DNA of 64,000 nt from Nocardia nova SH22a (GTDB lineage: Bacteria > Actinomycetota > Actinomycetes > Mycobacteriales > Mycobacteriaceae), in contig NZ_CP006850.1 in the NCBI RefSeq assembly GCF_000523235.1, positions 2,294,001 through 2,358,000 of the forward strand, given 5' to 3'. Below the pieces are notes generated by a model. That model had not been told where the DNA came from, made no database searches, and worked only from the letters and a program-made list of their open reading frames with translations. Both the position numbers and the translations under genes were made by a program. Numbering within the stretch: position 1 is the first letter of the stretch; each line of letters opens with the position of its first letter. Of the stretch, positions 43,349-53,569 are shown one piece after another.

Positions 43349-44383
43349 TCAGCGGCGGTTGCCGTAGCGGTCGGCGAGGCGGTCGGCGGTGGTCCGGTGC
43401 GGTTTCTTGGTCTCGTCCGTGGCCGAGGGTGAGTTCGTCATTTCTGCGGGGGGCGTCTCGGTCATCGTCGCGCTCGCGGTGGGGGCGGCGGCTGTCGGCT
43501 CGGTGGCGGCGGTGTGGGCGGTTCCGGTGTCCGGGGCGGTGCTGGGGACCGGAGCGGATGTCGTCGGATCAGTCGGTTCGGCACTCGCGGCCGCGCGGTC
43601 GCGGCGGCGCTCGCGTATTTCGGCGTAGACGAAGTAGCCCAGGCCCAGCGGAGCCATCACACCGAAGGCGATCCACTGCAAGCCGTACGACAGGTACGGT
43701 CCCGCGTCCAGTTGCGGCAGGGGTTCGGGGGTGAAGGCGCCGGGCTGGCCGGAGTCCAGTTGCAGATAGCCGCCCTGCTCACCGGTCGCGAAGGGGGTCA
43801 GTCGCATGCCCAGCACACTCGACATCTGGGTGGTGTCCACCGAGTACACCTGGCGCAGGCCGTCGCCGACCATCGGATCCTTGCCGGGAATCGTGCCCTC
43901 GGATCGGCGGACCCGGCCCTCGAGCCGTTGCGGGCCCGCCGGTGGCTCCGCGATCGCGGGCAACCGGGTGCCGTCGGCTGCCGCGACGAGGCCGCGATCG
44001 ATGAGCACGATCCGGCCGTCGTCGAGCCGGAAGGCCGCCAGCACACCGTAGGCGGGCTGGTCGTCCAGGTGCTGCAACCGCTCGACCACCGTGGATCCCG
44101 GAACGTAACTGCCGGTCACGATCACGCGACGCCATTCCGTGTCGGCCGGATTCGTCCCGGCGGGCGCGGCGCCGTCGGCGGACTCGAGCAGACCCGCCGC
44201 CGGGACCGGATCGGCCTTCACCGACGCCGCGATCAGGTCGTTGCGATGCGACGTGGACGTGTTCTTGCCCAGCTGCCACGGCGCGAGGACCGTGAAACAC
44301 AGATAGGCGAACGCGACCACCACGACCGCCAGAATCGCCCAGCTGGGCCGCAGCAGGAAGGTCAGCCGACGCAGGATGTTCAC
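43349..44383 (-). CDS. SURF1-family cytochrome oxidase assembly protein
   Basis: A 344-residue inner-membrane protein helping cytochrome c oxidase assembly. Two membrane helices, at about 15-35 and 235-255, flank the SURF1 domain; WQLGKNTSTSHRND after helix 1 and VIVTGSYVPGSTVVERLQ are family marks. The C-terminal 75 residues are a Pro/Thr/Ala-rich tail ending in basic residues. The GTG start overlaps the ptpA stop by four bases; in M. tuberculosis the orthologous gene also follows ptpA. Confidence 0.88.
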   Translation of the reverse strand: MNILRRLTFLLRPSWAILAVVVVAFAYLCFTVLAPWQLGKNTSTSHRNDLIAASVKADPVPAAGLLESADGAAPAGTNPADTEWRRVIVTGSYVPGSTVVERLQHLDDQPAYGVLAAFRLDDGRIVLIDRGLVAAADGTRLPAIAEPPAGPQRLEGRVRRSEGTIPGKDPMVGDGLRQVYSVDTTQMSSVLGMRLTPFATGEQGGYLQLDSGQPGAFTPEPLPQLDAGPYLSYGLQWIAFGVMAPLGLGYFVYAEIRERRRDRAAASAEPTDPTTSAPVPSTAPDTGTAHTAATEPTAAAPTASATMTETPPAEMTNSPSATDETKKPHRTTADRLADRYGNRR

Positions 44384-44874
44384 GGCCGTGGTCCGGTTGT
44401 CGCGGATTCACCGAGTTGTTCGCGCACCCAGTCCAGCAGGGCGGGCACGGCCGCCTCGATCTGCTCGCGGACCAGTTCGAAATCGGCCTCGTCGCCGTAG
44501 TAGGGGTCGGGGACGTCGCGATCATCGGCGCCCGGATCGAAGCTGCGCAGCAGCCTGCGGCGGTCCGCCGGAATCCGCAACCGGGTCAGCTCCCGCTCGT
44601 GTGAGGTGTCGAGTGCGACCAGCAGATCGGCATCGGTGTGATCGGGGCCGATCATCGCGGCCACATGCCCGATCGGATAGCCGTGCCGCCGCAGCAGGGC
44701 GGTGGTGCGCGGATCGGCGTCGGAGCCGACGTGCCAGGCGGTGGTGCCGGCGCTGCTCACCCGCACCCGATCGGCCAGCCCGGCGCGCTCGACATGCGCG
44801 GCGAAGATCTTCTCGGCCATCGGCGACCGGCAGATGTTCCCGGTGCAGATGAAGGTCACGTGCAGCTCGCCCAC
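44380..44874 (-). CDS. ptpA: Low-molecular-weight protein tyrosine phosphatase
   Basis: A 164-residue phosphatase. The P-loop CTGNICRS has nucleophile Cys10 and Arg16 (C-x5-R-S); the general acid is Asp123 in DVPDPYYG. In M. tuberculosis PtpA is secreted and acts on host trafficking proteins, and the gene has the cognate kinase-like ptkA upstream; here ptkA is absent and the upstream space is occupied by duplicated cobC leader DNA. GTG 44874 start. Coupled to the SURF1 gene. Confidence 0.93.
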   Translation of the reverse strand: MGELHVTFICTGNICRSPMAEKIFAAHVERAGLADRVRVSSAGTTAWHVGSDADPRTTALLRRHGYPIGHVAAMIGPDHTDADLLVALDTSHERELTRLRIPADRRRLLRSFDPGADDRDVPDPYYGDEADFELVREQIEAAVPALLDWVREQLGESATTGPRP

Positions 44875-44898
44875 GCACCCATTGTGGCCGGTGGGCAC

Positions 44899-45360
44899 CG
44901 GCGGCGGCCACGGAGGGTGGGCGGCTGTGCCCGGCGCCACCTTCGCCGCGACCCGCACGCCCTGCGCGATCGGGTCGGCAGCCGTCATTCGCGTGCTCGA
45001 TCGAGGCCCGGAAGCAGTCGAAGGAAGTGCCCGGCCCGGCAGCCGCGGTGCACCCTCCCGCCGAGACGACGGCCGATCCGGTGCGGACGGGCAGCGTCCC
45101 GGTACCGGCCGATCGTGACCGGCGGCCACGCAGGGTGGATGGCTGTGCCCGGCGACACCTTCGCCACCATCTCGCACACCCGGCGCGATCGGGTCGGCGA
45201 CCGCCGGCGCACCCGATCCGGAGTCGCTCGCACGCACCGGAAGTGCGCCGGCTCAGCAGGCCGGTCCGGTACCGACGGGCGCCGTCTCCGCACAGGCCGA
45301 TCGTGACAGGTGGGCGCGCGTCAGCCACGTAGGGTAGGGGGCTGTGCCCGACCACACCAC
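44899..45360 (+). repeat. Triplicated cobC leader
   Basis: The sequence around the cobC GTG (45344, context GGCTGTGCCCG) occurs twice more upstream, with GTG at 45145 and 44927, spacings 199 and 218 bases. Shared blocks include GGCGGCCACG.AGGGTGG before the GTG and TGCCCGGCG.CACCTTCGCC after it; the two upstream copies both end ACCGGCCGATCGTGACCGG or close. Each upstream copy opens a short frame that stops at its end (45118, 45306). Decayed tandem duplications, not genes. Confidence 0.75.
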
Positions 45361-46546
45361 TACGCCCGCTGCCGCGCCGATATCGCGCGTGGTCGGCACG
45401 GGGAGTGCGCTTGCCGAGGGGGCTCCGGTCCCTTCGAGTGCGGGCCGTCCGGTGCGGGGGGAGGCGGCGGAGTCGCGCGACGGCGGGGCCGTTCCCGGCA
45501 CAGCGGCCGCCGATATCGGGGATGCCGGGCGGGCGGCGTTGCGGCATCACGGGGACGCCGAGGTGCGGCCCGGGATGCTGGACTTCGCGGTGAATGTGCA
45601 GGGCGGCGCGCCGCCGGAATGGTTGCGGCGGCGGCTGGCGGACCGGCTCGGTGATCTGGGGCGGTATCCGTCGGAATCGGAGGCCGAGGCGGTGCGGGCG
45701 ACGGTCGCCGCCCGGCACGGGCGCACCGCTGGGGAAGTCCTGTTGCTCGCCGGTGCGGCCGAGGGGTTCGCGATGCTGCCGCGGCTGACCCCGAAGCTCG
45801 CGGCGGTGATCCATCCGTCGTTCACCGAGCCGGAACTCGCCCTGCGCGAGGCGGGCGTCCCGGTGGCACGGGTGATACTGGACTCGCCCTACGAACTGGC
45901 CTCTGCCCGGGTGCCCGAGGACGCCGATCTGGTGGTGCTCGGCAATCCGACCAACCCGACGTCGGTCCTGCATCCGCGCGCGGCGATCGAGGCACTGCGG
46001 CGGCCCGGCCGGATCGTGGTGGTCGACGAGGCCTTCGCCGACGCGGTGCCCGGAGAGCCGGAATCGCTGGCGGGACAGTCGTATCCGGATGTCGTGGTGC
46101 TGCGCAGCCTCACCAAGACCTGGGCGCTGGCCGGACTGCGCTGCGGGTATCTGCTGGGCCCCGCGCCGATCCTCGCGCGACTGAACCACGGCCGCGCGCA
46201 CTGGGCGATCGGCACGCTCCAGCTCGAGGCCATCGCTGCCACGAGTGAACCCGATGCGATCGCGCAGGCGGACGCGGCCGCGCACCGGATCGCCGCCGAC
46301 CGGGAGGCGATGATTCCCCGCCTGCGCGCCCTCGGCGTCGAGGTCTGCGAACCCGCCGCGGGCCCCTTCCTGCTGATCCGGGTGCCCGATGCCGAGCTGC
46401 TGCGAAAACGACTGGCGGACAACGACATCGCGGTCCGGCGCGGTGATACCTTTCCGGGACTGGACAATCGGTTCCTGCGTCTGGCGGTGCGGGGGCCGGA
46501 GGCGGTCGACCGTCTGGTGGCCGCGATCGCCGCCGCCGGATTGTGA
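45344..46546 (+). CDS. cobC: CobC-type PLP aminotransferase/decarboxylase
   Basis: A 400-residue fold-type I PLP enzyme related to L-threonine-O-3-phosphate decarboxylase (CobD of Salmonella) and histidinol-phosphate aminotransferase, expected to make aminopropanol phosphate for the cobalamin side chain together with the neighbouring cobD product. FAVNVQGGAPPEWLRRRL begins the conserved part at about residue 78; the PLP Lys is Lys258 in LRSLTKTWALAGLRCGY; NPTNPTSVL and VVDEAFAD are family marks. The first 75 residues are Ala/Gly-rich and may be extra. Confidence 0.85.
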   Translation: MPDHTTTPAAAPISRVVGTGSALAEGAPVPSSAGRPVRGEAAESRDGGAVPGTAAADIGDAGRAALRHHGDAEVRPGMLDFAVNVQGGAPPEWLRRRLADRLGDLGRYPSESEAEAVRATVAARHGRTAGEVLLLAGAAEGFAMLPRLTPKLAAVIHPSFTEPELALREAGVPVARVILDSPYELASARVPEDADLVVLGNPTNPTSVLHPRAAIEALRRPGRIVVVDEAFADAVPGEPESLAGQSYPDVVVLRSLTKTWALAGLRCGYLLGPAPILARLNHGRAHWAIGTLQLEAIAATSEPDAIAQADAAAHRIAADREAMIPRLRALGVEVCEPAAGPFLLIRVPDAELLRKRLADNDIAVRRGDTFPGLDNRFLRLAVRGPEAVDRLVAAIAAAGL

Positions 46547-46611
46547 GCGCGGCCGGTGTATTCGGCGCGCCGAATGGATAATGGCCCGACGAGCGACACG
46601 GTGGAGGTGCG

Positions 46612-47745
46612 ATGGTGACCGATTCCACGCTGGCGGATCTGATCGCGATTCTGGACGACGCGTATCCGCCGCGGCTGGCCGAGTCCTGGGATTCGGTCGG
46701 CCTGGTCTGCGGTGATCCCGCCGTCCCGGTCGAGCGGGTGCTGTTCGCGGTCGACGCCACCGCCGCGGTGGTGGACGAGGCGATCGCCTGGGGTGCGCAC
46801 GCCCTGGTCGTGCACCATCCGCTGCTGCTGCGCGGGGTCGACACCGTCGCCGCGAGCACCCCGAAAGGCGCACTGCTGCACCGGCTCATCCGCAACGACT
46901 GCGCGCTGTTCACCGCGCACACCAACGCCGACTCCGCCGATCCCGGCGTCTCGGATGCGCTCGCGCACGCGCTGGGACTCGCGGTGACCGGCCCCTTGGA
47001 ACCGAAACCCGCTGCGGCGGTGGACACCTGGGTCGTGTTCGTGCCCCGTACCCACACCGACGCGGTGCTGACGGCGCTGTTCGAGGCCGGTGCCGGGGGC
47101 GCGGGGTCCTATCGCGAATGTGGTTGGCGGGTACCGGGAACCGGCCAGTTCCGGCCGATGGCGGGTGCGAATCCGGCCATCGGGCGCATCGGCGATCTGG
47201 AATTCGTCGAGGAGGACCGCATCGAGGTGGTGGCGCCGCCCTCGGCCCGCGCCACGGTGCTCGCCGCCCTGCGCGCCGCGCACCCGTACGAGGAACCGGC
47301 CTTCGACATCACCGAACGCGCCGTCCTGCCCACCGGCCGCGGTCTGGGTCGTATCGGCACCCTGCCCACATCGGAATCGTTGCGCGCCTTCACCGCCCGG
47401 GTGCGCGCCGCCCTCCCGGGCACGGTCTGGGGTGTGCGTGCGGCCGGTGATCCGGACCGTGAGATCCGCACCGTGGCGGTCTGCGGTGGCGCCGGTGACT
47501 CCTTCCTCGGCACGGTCGCGCGCCTCGGTGTGGACGCCTACGTCACCGCCGATCTGCGCCACCACCCCGCCGACGAACATCTGCGCGCGGGCGGCCCGGC
47601 ACTGATCGACGTCGCCCACTGGGCGAGTGAATTCCCTTGGTGCGCACAGGCGGAAGGCGTGGTGCGCACCGGGCTGCCCGGTGTGCACACGCGGATCAGC
47701 GCCGTCCGCACCGACCCGTGGACCCTCGGCGCCGCCGACGACTGA
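46612..47745 (+). CDS. Nif3-like dinuclear metal-centre protein
   Basis: A 377-residue protein of the NIF3/YbgI (GTP cyclohydrolase I type 2) family with a PII-like insert. [32 protein letters not shown] and the late [12 protein letters not shown] provide the expected His/Asp/Glu metal ligands. It forms a toroidal hexamer in homologues; biochemical function uncertain. Gene order cobC-nif3-zinc ribbon is as in mycobacteria. ATG 46612 with GGAGG eight bases upstream. Confidence 0.9.
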   Translation: MVTDSTLADLIAILDDAYPPRLAESWDSVGLVCGDPAVPVERVLFAVDATAAVVDEAIAWGAHALVVHHPLLLRGVDTVAASTPKGALLHRLIRNDCALFTAHTNADSADPGVSDALAHALGLAVTGPLEPKPAAAVDTWVVFVPRTHTDAVLTALFEAGAGGAGSYRECGWRVPGTGQFRPMAGANPAIGRIGDLEFVEEDRIEVVAPPSARATVLAALRAAHPYEEPAFDITERAVLPTGRGLGRIGTLPTSESLRAFTARVRAALPGTVWGVRAAGDPDREIRTVAVCGGAGDSFLGTVARLGVDAYVTADLRHHPADEHLRAGGPALIDVAHWASEFPWCAQAEGVVRTGLPGVHTRISAVRTDPWTLGAADD

Positions 47746-48031
47746 CCGCGAGGCCGGACCGCGACGGAGTCTCAGGGACGGTTCGACCACGCGGCGTCGC
47801 GGTCGAGCTCCGTGCCGTCGCAGCCTCACCGACGCTGTCGCCGCGGCCACCGGCGGCGCTGTCGTCCCACCGAGTCGCAGGCCGAGTTCGGCGGCCTGAT
47901 TCGCGACCGCCGGTGGTGTGACGCAGCGCGTCTCGCCGGGGCCGTGACCACTCCGGCACCGTCGCGGCGGCGATCACCGCACTGTCGCCGTGCTCGGGAA
48001 ATGCCCGGACTTCACTCGACCGCCACACCGC

Positions 48032-48475
48032 TCACGAGGTGCGTATGTCCGGTTCGTGATGTACCGGAAAATTGACCGAGTTGGCGATGAAACAGCGTTT
48101 GTGGGCTTCGGCGTGCAGGTCCCGGGCTTCTTCGGTGCGGGCGCCGTCGGTGATGGTGACCCGCGGGTGCAGCGTGGCCTGCTCGAACTGCCGGGAATTC
48201 ATCACGCCCTCGGCCTCGTCCAGATAGTCGACGACCACGATTCCGGCCGCGGCGCACAGATGCAGGTACCAGAGCATGTGACATTGCGACAGCGACGCCA
48301 GCAGCAGCTGTTCGGGATTCCAGCGCTCCGGATCGCCCCGCCCGACGACCGGATCCGCGGAACCCGGTAGCGGCGGGCGGCCCGTGGCCAGCACCTCGTG
48401 GTTGCGCGAATACGACCGATAGTCGGTCGTCTCACCGGTCCACACCACATCCACGCGGTAACGATGTTCGGTCAT
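48032..48475 (-). CDS. OsmC-family protein
   Basis: A 147-residue OsmC/Ohr-superfamily protein, usually a thiol peroxidase that removes organic hydroperoxides. The two conserved Cys are in LLASLSQCHMLWYLHL and AHKRCFIANSVNFPV, with the conserved Arg/Glu expected in the N-terminal strands. Start ATG 48475. It is inserted, in opposite orientation, between the Nif3 and zinc-ribbon genes, which are adjacent in M. tuberculosis as I recall. The 286 bases downstream (47746-48031) hold no gene that I can support. Confidence 0.88.
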   Translation of the reverse strand: MTEHRYRVDVVWTGETTDYRSYSRNHEVLATGRPPLPGSADPVVGRGDPERWNPEQLLLASLSQCHMLWYLHLCAAAGIVVVDYLDEAEGVMNSRQFEQATLHPRVTITDGARTEEARDLHAEAHKRCFIANSVNFPVHHEPDIRTS

Positions 48476-48703
48476 GTGGCCAGAGTTCCACAGTCGCGTT
48501 CGGCGCGCACACGAGTTACGCCGGTACCGACGCGGGACCGGGGCGGTGCCTGCGGGGGCCGAGCGCGTATCCGATGGTCGCGGGCGGCCGCGAGCGGGGT
48601 TGGGGCGAAACCGGGCCGGGGCAGAGTACGGTTGAGCACCGGCGTCGCGCACCCGCTGCGGCCGCCCGCAAACCGTCCATAGTGTCGAGGAGTACGTCCC
48701 GCG

Positions 48704-49441
48704 TTGAATGTCGAACCATCGATCCAGGCCAAACTACTCGACCTCGCGGCCGTCGACGCCGAGTTGACGCGGATCGCGCATCGCCGTCAGGTGCTGCCCG
48801 AACAGCAGGAGGTGCAGCGGCTCGAAACCGAGCGCACCGAACGCAAGGACGCGGCGGTCAAGGTCGAGATCCAGCTCGACGATCTCGATCGCGACATTCG
48901 CAAACTCGAGGGCGAGATCGACGCCGTGCGCAAGCGCGAGGAGCGCGATCGCGGCATGCTCGACAGCGGCAGCATCGGGGCCAAGCAACTGTCGGAACTG
49001 CAGCACGAACTGGGCAGTCTCGAACGCCGCCGGGGGGTGCTCGAGGACGAATTGCTCGAGGTCATGGAGCGCCGCGAGGCCGCCGAGGCCGATCATCAGC
49101 ACGCCGGGGCCAATCTGTCGCGCGCCGAGGAGGATCTGACGCTGGCGCAGAGCCGCCGCGACGACGCCCTCGCCGATCTCGACGTGGCCGCGCAACGCTG
49201 CGACACCGACCGCGAGCAGCTGGTCACCGCCTTCCCCGCCGATCTGCTGACGATCTACGACAAACAGCGCGCCCAGAACGGTGTCGGCGCCGCGCTGCTG
49301 CAGGCCCGCCGATGCGGCGCCTGCCGGATCGAACTCGATCGCGGTGAGATCTCCCGGATCGCCGCGACCGAACCGCAGGTCGTGGTCCGCTGTCCGGAAT
49401 GCGGCGCGATCATGGTACGTACCAAACAGTCTGGATTGTGA
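48704..49441 (+). CDS. Coiled-coil zinc-ribbon protein (Rv2229c-like)
   Basis: A 245-residue protein: a long coiled coil (residues about 25-180, Glu/Arg/Leu heptads) followed by a C-terminal zinc ribbon CGAC...CPEC. Related proteins are conserved in Actinobacteria and Chlamydia (CdsZ); a scaffold or nucleic-acid role has been suggested. TTG 48704 is the apparent start, after TCGAGGAG. Its stop overlaps the reading frame upstream of the RNase H start, so translation is probably coupled. Confidence 0.88.
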   Translation: MNVEPSIQAKLLDLAAVDAELTRIAHRRQVLPEQQEVQRLETERTERKDAAVKVEIQLDDLDRDIRKLEGEIDAVRKREERDRGMLDSGSIGAKQLSELQHELGSLERRRGVLEDELLEVMERREAAEADHQHAGANLSRAEEDLTLAQSRRDDALADLDVAAQRCDTDREQLVTAFPADLLTIYDKQRAQNGVGAALLQARRCGACRIELDRGEISRIAATEPQVVVRCPECGAIMVRTKQSGL

Positions 49442-49452
49442 CGGTGTCGGCG

Positions 49453-50661
49453 ATGACGGTGCGCAATGTGATCGTCGAGGCGGACGGCGGATCGCGGGGC
49501 AACCCCGGTCCGGCCGGCTACGGCGCGGTCATCTGGGATTCCGACCGGGCCACGGTCCTCGCCGAGCGACGTGAGTTCCTGGGCGTCACCACGAACAATG
49601 TCGCCGAATATCGCGGTCTGATAGCGGGTTTGGCGGCCGCGGCCGAACTGGGCGCGCGCACCGTCGAGGTGCGGATGGACTCCAAACTCGTGGTCGAGCA
49701 GATGTCGGGGCGCTGGAAGGTCAAGCACGCGGCCATGATTCCGCTGGCCGAGCGGGCCCGGCAGCTGGTCGCCGGATTCGATCGGGTGGGGTTCCAATGG
49801 ATTCCGCGCGACCAGAATTCGCACGCCGACCGCCTGGCCAACGAGGCCATGGACGATGCGGAGGTGGTCACGGAGGTCCGTGACGCCGATCGGGCCGTGC
49901 CCGGCGCACCGCAGGATCGGACCGGCTCCGCCCGCGGTGTGGAGGCGCGGCTGCCGAGCTGGATCGACGAGGTCGCCGACGCGCAAGCGGCACAACGGAA
50001 TACGGAGGCACCCACGCAGGTGGCCGGACCGGGCTGGACCGGTGCGCAGGGCCGCCCGACGCGGCTGCTGCTGTTGCGGCACGGCCAGACCGCGTTGTCG
50101 GTGCAGCGCCGCTACTCCGGCCGCGGTAATCCGGAACTGACCGAACTCGGTCGCGAACAGGCCGCCCGCGCGGCGAAATATCTTGCCGCCAAGGGCGATA
50201 TCGCCGCGGTCGTCACCTCACCGCTGGACCGTGCGCGCGAGACCGCGCAGGCCGCCGCGCAGGCGCTCGACGTTCCGGTGCGAGTCCTCGACAGCCTCAC
50301 CGAAACCGATTTCGGCGAGTGGGAGGGGCTCACGTTCGGCGAAGCGGCCGAGCGGGATCCGGACCTGCATCAGCGCTGGCTCGGGGATCCGTCGCTGCCC
50401 GCGCCGGGCGGGGAGAGTTTCGACGCGGTCCGCGAGCGGGTGGAGGCCGCACGCCGCGATCTGGTCGCGCTGTACCCGGGGCAGAACGTGGTGGTGGTCA
50501 GCCACGTGACGCCGATCAAGACGCTGTTGCAGCTGGCCCTCGAGGTGGGGCCGTCGCTGCTGTACCGGTTGCATCTGGATCTGGCGTCGCTGTCGATCGC
50601 CGAGTTCTATCCCGACGGCGGGGCCTCGGTGCGGCTGGTCAACGACACGTCGTATCTCTGA
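49453..50661 (+). CDS. Bifunctional RNase HI / acid phosphatase fusion
   Basis: A 402-residue fusion equivalent to M. tuberculosis Rv2228c. Residues 1-135: type I RNase H with catalytic Asp11, Glu52, Asp76 and Asp126 (EADGGSRGNPG, NNVAEYRGL, MDSKLV, SHADRLAN). A linker of about 65 residues follows. Residues 203-402: histidine phosphatase (CobC/phosphoglycerate mutase) with LLLLRHGQT and nucleophile His210, resembling alpha-ribazole phosphatase. It could serve both RNA:DNA hybrid removal and the last cobalamin loop step. ATG 49453 favoured; GTG 49444 or 49438 possible. Confidence 0.92.
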   Translation: MTVRNVIVEADGGSRGNPGPAGYGAVIWDSDRATVLAERREFLGVTTNNVAEYRGLIAGLAAAAELGARTVEVRMDSKLVVEQMSGRWKVKHAAMIPLAERARQLVAGFDRVGFQWIPRDQNSHADRLANEAMDDAEVVTEVRDADRAVPGAPQDRTGSARGVEARLPSWIDEVADAQAAQRNTEAPTQVAGPGWTGAQGRPTRLLLLRHGQTALSVQRRYSGRGNPELTELGREQAARAAKYLAAKGDIAAVVTSPLDRARETAQAAAQALDVPVRVLDSLTETDFGEWEGLTFGEAAERDPDLHQRWLGDPSLPAPGGESFDAVRERVEAARRDLVALYPGQNVVVVSHVTPIKTLLQLALEVGPSLLYRLHLDLASLSIAEFYPDGGASVRLVNDTSYL

Positions 50662-50668
50662 GCAGGTT

Positions 50669-51556
50669 TCAGGGCCGCAGCACCGACACCAGGAAGTCGG
50701 TCTGGTCGTAGACCGCCTTCTCGAACCAGTCGTCGAAGTAGATGTCGAAATGTCCGATGGGGTACCGCTTCACGACGCTGTGCTTGGTGCGTTCGGCGGC
50801 CTTGAGCGTCGGTCGCACCGGCGCCACCGAATCGTTGTCGCACACCGCGTACAGCACCGGCACCTTGATGCCCTTGGTGCGCCGCCACGGCGAATCGAAC
50901 AGTGCCGACAGGCCCACGCGGGCAGACACTTTCGGCTGGTACTGCTCGCTCTCCTCGGCCAGGCGGCCGAATCCCTCGGGCACGTCGGGAGCGCTCATCA
51001 GTGCCGCCGACCGCTTCCGCCCGCCCAGTCGCACGCCGATCGGCTTGCGGCGCAGCGGCCCGAACACGATGTCGGTCATGGCCAGTGTGCCGGTCTTGGT
51101 CAGGCTGATCGGCCCCTTCGCCATCGCCGAGGACCAGCCGCTGGTGAACGGGCACTGGGCCACCACGGCGGCCAGGTAGTCGTCCTCGTGCGCGATCGAC
51201 AGCACATGGCCGCCGCCGAACGAACTGCCCCACAGCGCGATTCGGGTCGCGTCGAATCCCTTCAGGGTGCGGGCGAAGGCGATCGCCGCCCGCCAGTCGT
51301 CGCGTTGCCGGGCAATGCTCAGCAACTGGCGGGGTTCACCGCCACTCGCCCCGAAATGCCGGTAATCGAAGACCAGCACGCCCATTCCGGCCGCGGCGAA
51401 CCGGCGCGCATAACGATCCAACCCCATTTCCCGGTTGGCCCCCAGTCCGTGTCCCATGATCACCAGTGGACGCGGTTTGGGCGGGCCGTCCGGAAGATAG
51501 AGCCACGCTGCACACTGTTCGTTTCCCGAACCGAACCCCACCTCGACACGCTCCAT
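50669..51556 (-). CDS. Alpha/beta-hydrolase (dienelactone hydrolase/X-Pro-like)
   Basis: A 295-residue serine hydrolase. The oxyanion-hole region IMGHGLGANREMG, nucleophile elbow GSSFGGGHVLS, and the C-terminal Asp (YAVCDNDSVAP) and His (YPIGHFDIYFDDWFE) positions are all present. Proteins of this group in actinobacteria hydrolyse unknown esters. Lies convergent to the RNase H gene, eight bases away; downstream of and same strand as the lactate-oxidase-like gene with a 62-base gap. Confidence 0.85.
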   Translation of the reverse strand: MERVEVGFGSGNEQCAAWLYLPDGPPKPRPLVIMGHGLGANREMGLDRYARRFAAAGMGVLVFDYRHFGASGGEPRQLLSIARQRDDWRAAIAFARTLKGFDATRIALWGSSFGGGHVLSIAHEDDYLAAVVAQCPFTSGWSSAMAKGPISLTKTGTLAMTDIVFGPLRRKPIGVRLGGRKRSAALMSAPDVPEGFGRLAEESEQYQPKVSARVGLSALFDSPWRRTKGIKVPVLYAVCDNDSVAPVRPTLKAAERTKHSVVKRYPIGHFDIYFDDWFEKAVYDQTDFLVSVLRP

Positions 51557-51618
51557 GGGCGAATACCGTACTGTGTCGCCGCCGCGGCCGCTGACGTGGA
51601 TCCCCGGTCACGGCCGGT

Positions 51619-52782
51619 TCACGGGTGAACGGAACGCAAACACTCGCGAGTCAGATCCTTGAGTCCGGGATAACCGTCGACCGCCATGATCAGGTCCGCT
51701 TCGGCCAGCAGAGTGCGGAGAACGTGCACGATTCCGTCCGCTCCACCGAGTGCGAGACCGTAGGCGTAGGGCCGTCCGATTCCCACGGCGGTCGCGCCGA
51801 GGGCGAGTGCCTTGACGACATCGGCGCCGCTGCGCACCCCGGAATCGAACAGCACCGGCAGGCCGTCCGCGGCGTCGACGATCTCCGGCAGGACGTCGAG
51901 CGCGGGCAGGCCGCCATTGGCCTGGCGCCCACCGTGATTGGAGCAGTAGATACCGTCCACCCCACCGTCGCGCGCCCGCCGCGCATCGTCGGGATGGCAG
52001 ATGCCCTTGACGATCAGCGGCAGATCGGTGAGCGAACGCAGCCAGCTCAGATCCTCCCAGCGCAGCGGATTGCCGAACAGCTGCACCCAGCGCAGCACCG
52101 CGCTCATCGGATCCTGTTCGGGGGAGCGGTCGAGGCCTGCGAGGAACACCGGATCGGTGAAGTAGTTCGCCAGGCAGTGCCCGCGCAGCTGCGGGAAGTT
52201 GCCCGTGGACAGATCGCGCGGGCGCCAGCCGGTGATCCAGGTGTCGAGGGTGACGACGATGCCCTTGTACCCGGCCCGCTCGGCCCGCTGCACGAGACTC
52301 GCCGCCAGATCACGATCGGTGGGGGTGTAGAGCTGGAAAAAGCCTGGCGTGTCCCCGAATTCGGCGGCCACGTCCTCGAGCGGATCCACCGTGAGCGTCG
52401 AGGCGACCATCGGCACTCCGGTGCGGGCGGCGGCGCGAGCGGTGGCCAGATCACCGTGCCCGTCCTGTGCGCAGAGTCCGATCACGCCGACCGGCGCCAT
52501 GAAAAGCGGTGTGGGAAAGGTCATTCCGAACATCTCGACCGACAGGTCCCGGTCCTTGGCGCCGACGAACATGCGCGGGACGAGACCCCAGCGGTCGAAG
52601 GCGGTGACATTGGCCCGCTGGGTCCGCTCGTCACCGGCGCCACCGGCCACATAGGACCAGACCGAGGGCGGCATCGCGGCCTGCGCGCGCTGTTCGAGTT
52701 CGGCGTGGGCGACCGGATACTCCGGCACCACGCCCTGCAGGCCCCGGAAGTAGATCTCGTTCTGGAAGTCGCCGAATCCCAT
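51619..52782 (-). CDS. FMN-dependent alpha-hydroxy-acid oxidase/lactate 2-monooxygenase-like
   Basis: A 387-residue TIM-barrel flavoprotein. [18 protein letters not shown] is the N-terminal FMN region; LYTPTDRD and [18 protein letters not shown] line the site; [11 protein letters not shown] holds the catalytic base His and substrate Arg; [19 protein letters not shown] binds the phosphate. Length and the extended middle loop match lactate 2-monooxygenase, which converts L-lactate and O2 to acetate, CO2 and water. ATG 52782 start, behind AAAGGCAG. Confidence 0.9.
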   Translation of the reverse strand: MGFGDFQNEIYFRGLQGVVPEYPVAHAELEQRAQAAMPPSVWSYVAGGAGDERTQRANVTAFDRWGLVPRMFVGAKDRDLSVEMFGMTFPTPLFMAPVGVIGLCAQDGHGDLATARAAARTGVPMVASTLTVDPLEDVAAEFGDTPGFFQLYTPTDRDLAASLVQRAERAGYKGIVVTLDTWITGWRPRDLSTGNFPQLRGHCLANYFTDPVFLAGLDRSPEQDPMSAVLRWVQLFGNPLRWEDLSWLRSLTDLPLIVKGICHPDDARRARDGGVDGIYCSNHGGRQANGGLPALDVLPEIVDAADGLPVLFDSGVRSGADVVKALALGATAVGIGRPYAYGLALGGADGIVHVLRTLLAEADLIMAVDGYPGLKDLTRECLRSVHP

Positions 52783-53140
52783 CTGCGCTGCCTTTCGATG
52801 CCGTCGGTGCGCCGCGAGTACGGGGCTCGGCGGCGAGTGCGGATTCACTGTATGCGTAACCAGCGGTACCGCGCCACGACGGCGGTGGGATTTGTGCTTG
52901 TCGCGGGGCATTTCGATCAATCCGGCTACTGTTGTCCGCGCCGCGCAAGGGGGTGATTCCACGCGATCGGCCGAAGCAAGGCTGAACACTCGGAGGGTCG
53001 ATTCGGGTACCGACTCTCTCGCGTCCACGTCGCCGATCCGGGCGGTTTCGCCGAGGCGGTCGAGGTGTTCTCGCCGAACGCCGGTGGCCCGCGTCCGGCC
53101 CGAGGTGTGCGTGCTGCCACGCACACGGCACAATGGTGCG
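52783..53140. other. Promoter region of rnpB; no gene seen
   Basis: Between the flavoprotein gene and the RNase P RNA. Short open frames here are GC-driven and lack ribosome-binding sites. The immediate rnpB upstream contains GGCACAATGG (53127-53136), the best -10 candidate (CACAAT, four of six consensus bases); no clear -35. Confidence 0.4.
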
Positions 53141-53560
<420 letters not shown>

Positions 53561-53569
53561 CTTCGGGGG

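Noticed and set aside
44702..45306. Two short plus-strand frames upstream of cobC as genes
   Set aside because: Both are parts of duplicated cobC leader DNA with Arg/Gly/Ser composition and no ribosome-binding site.
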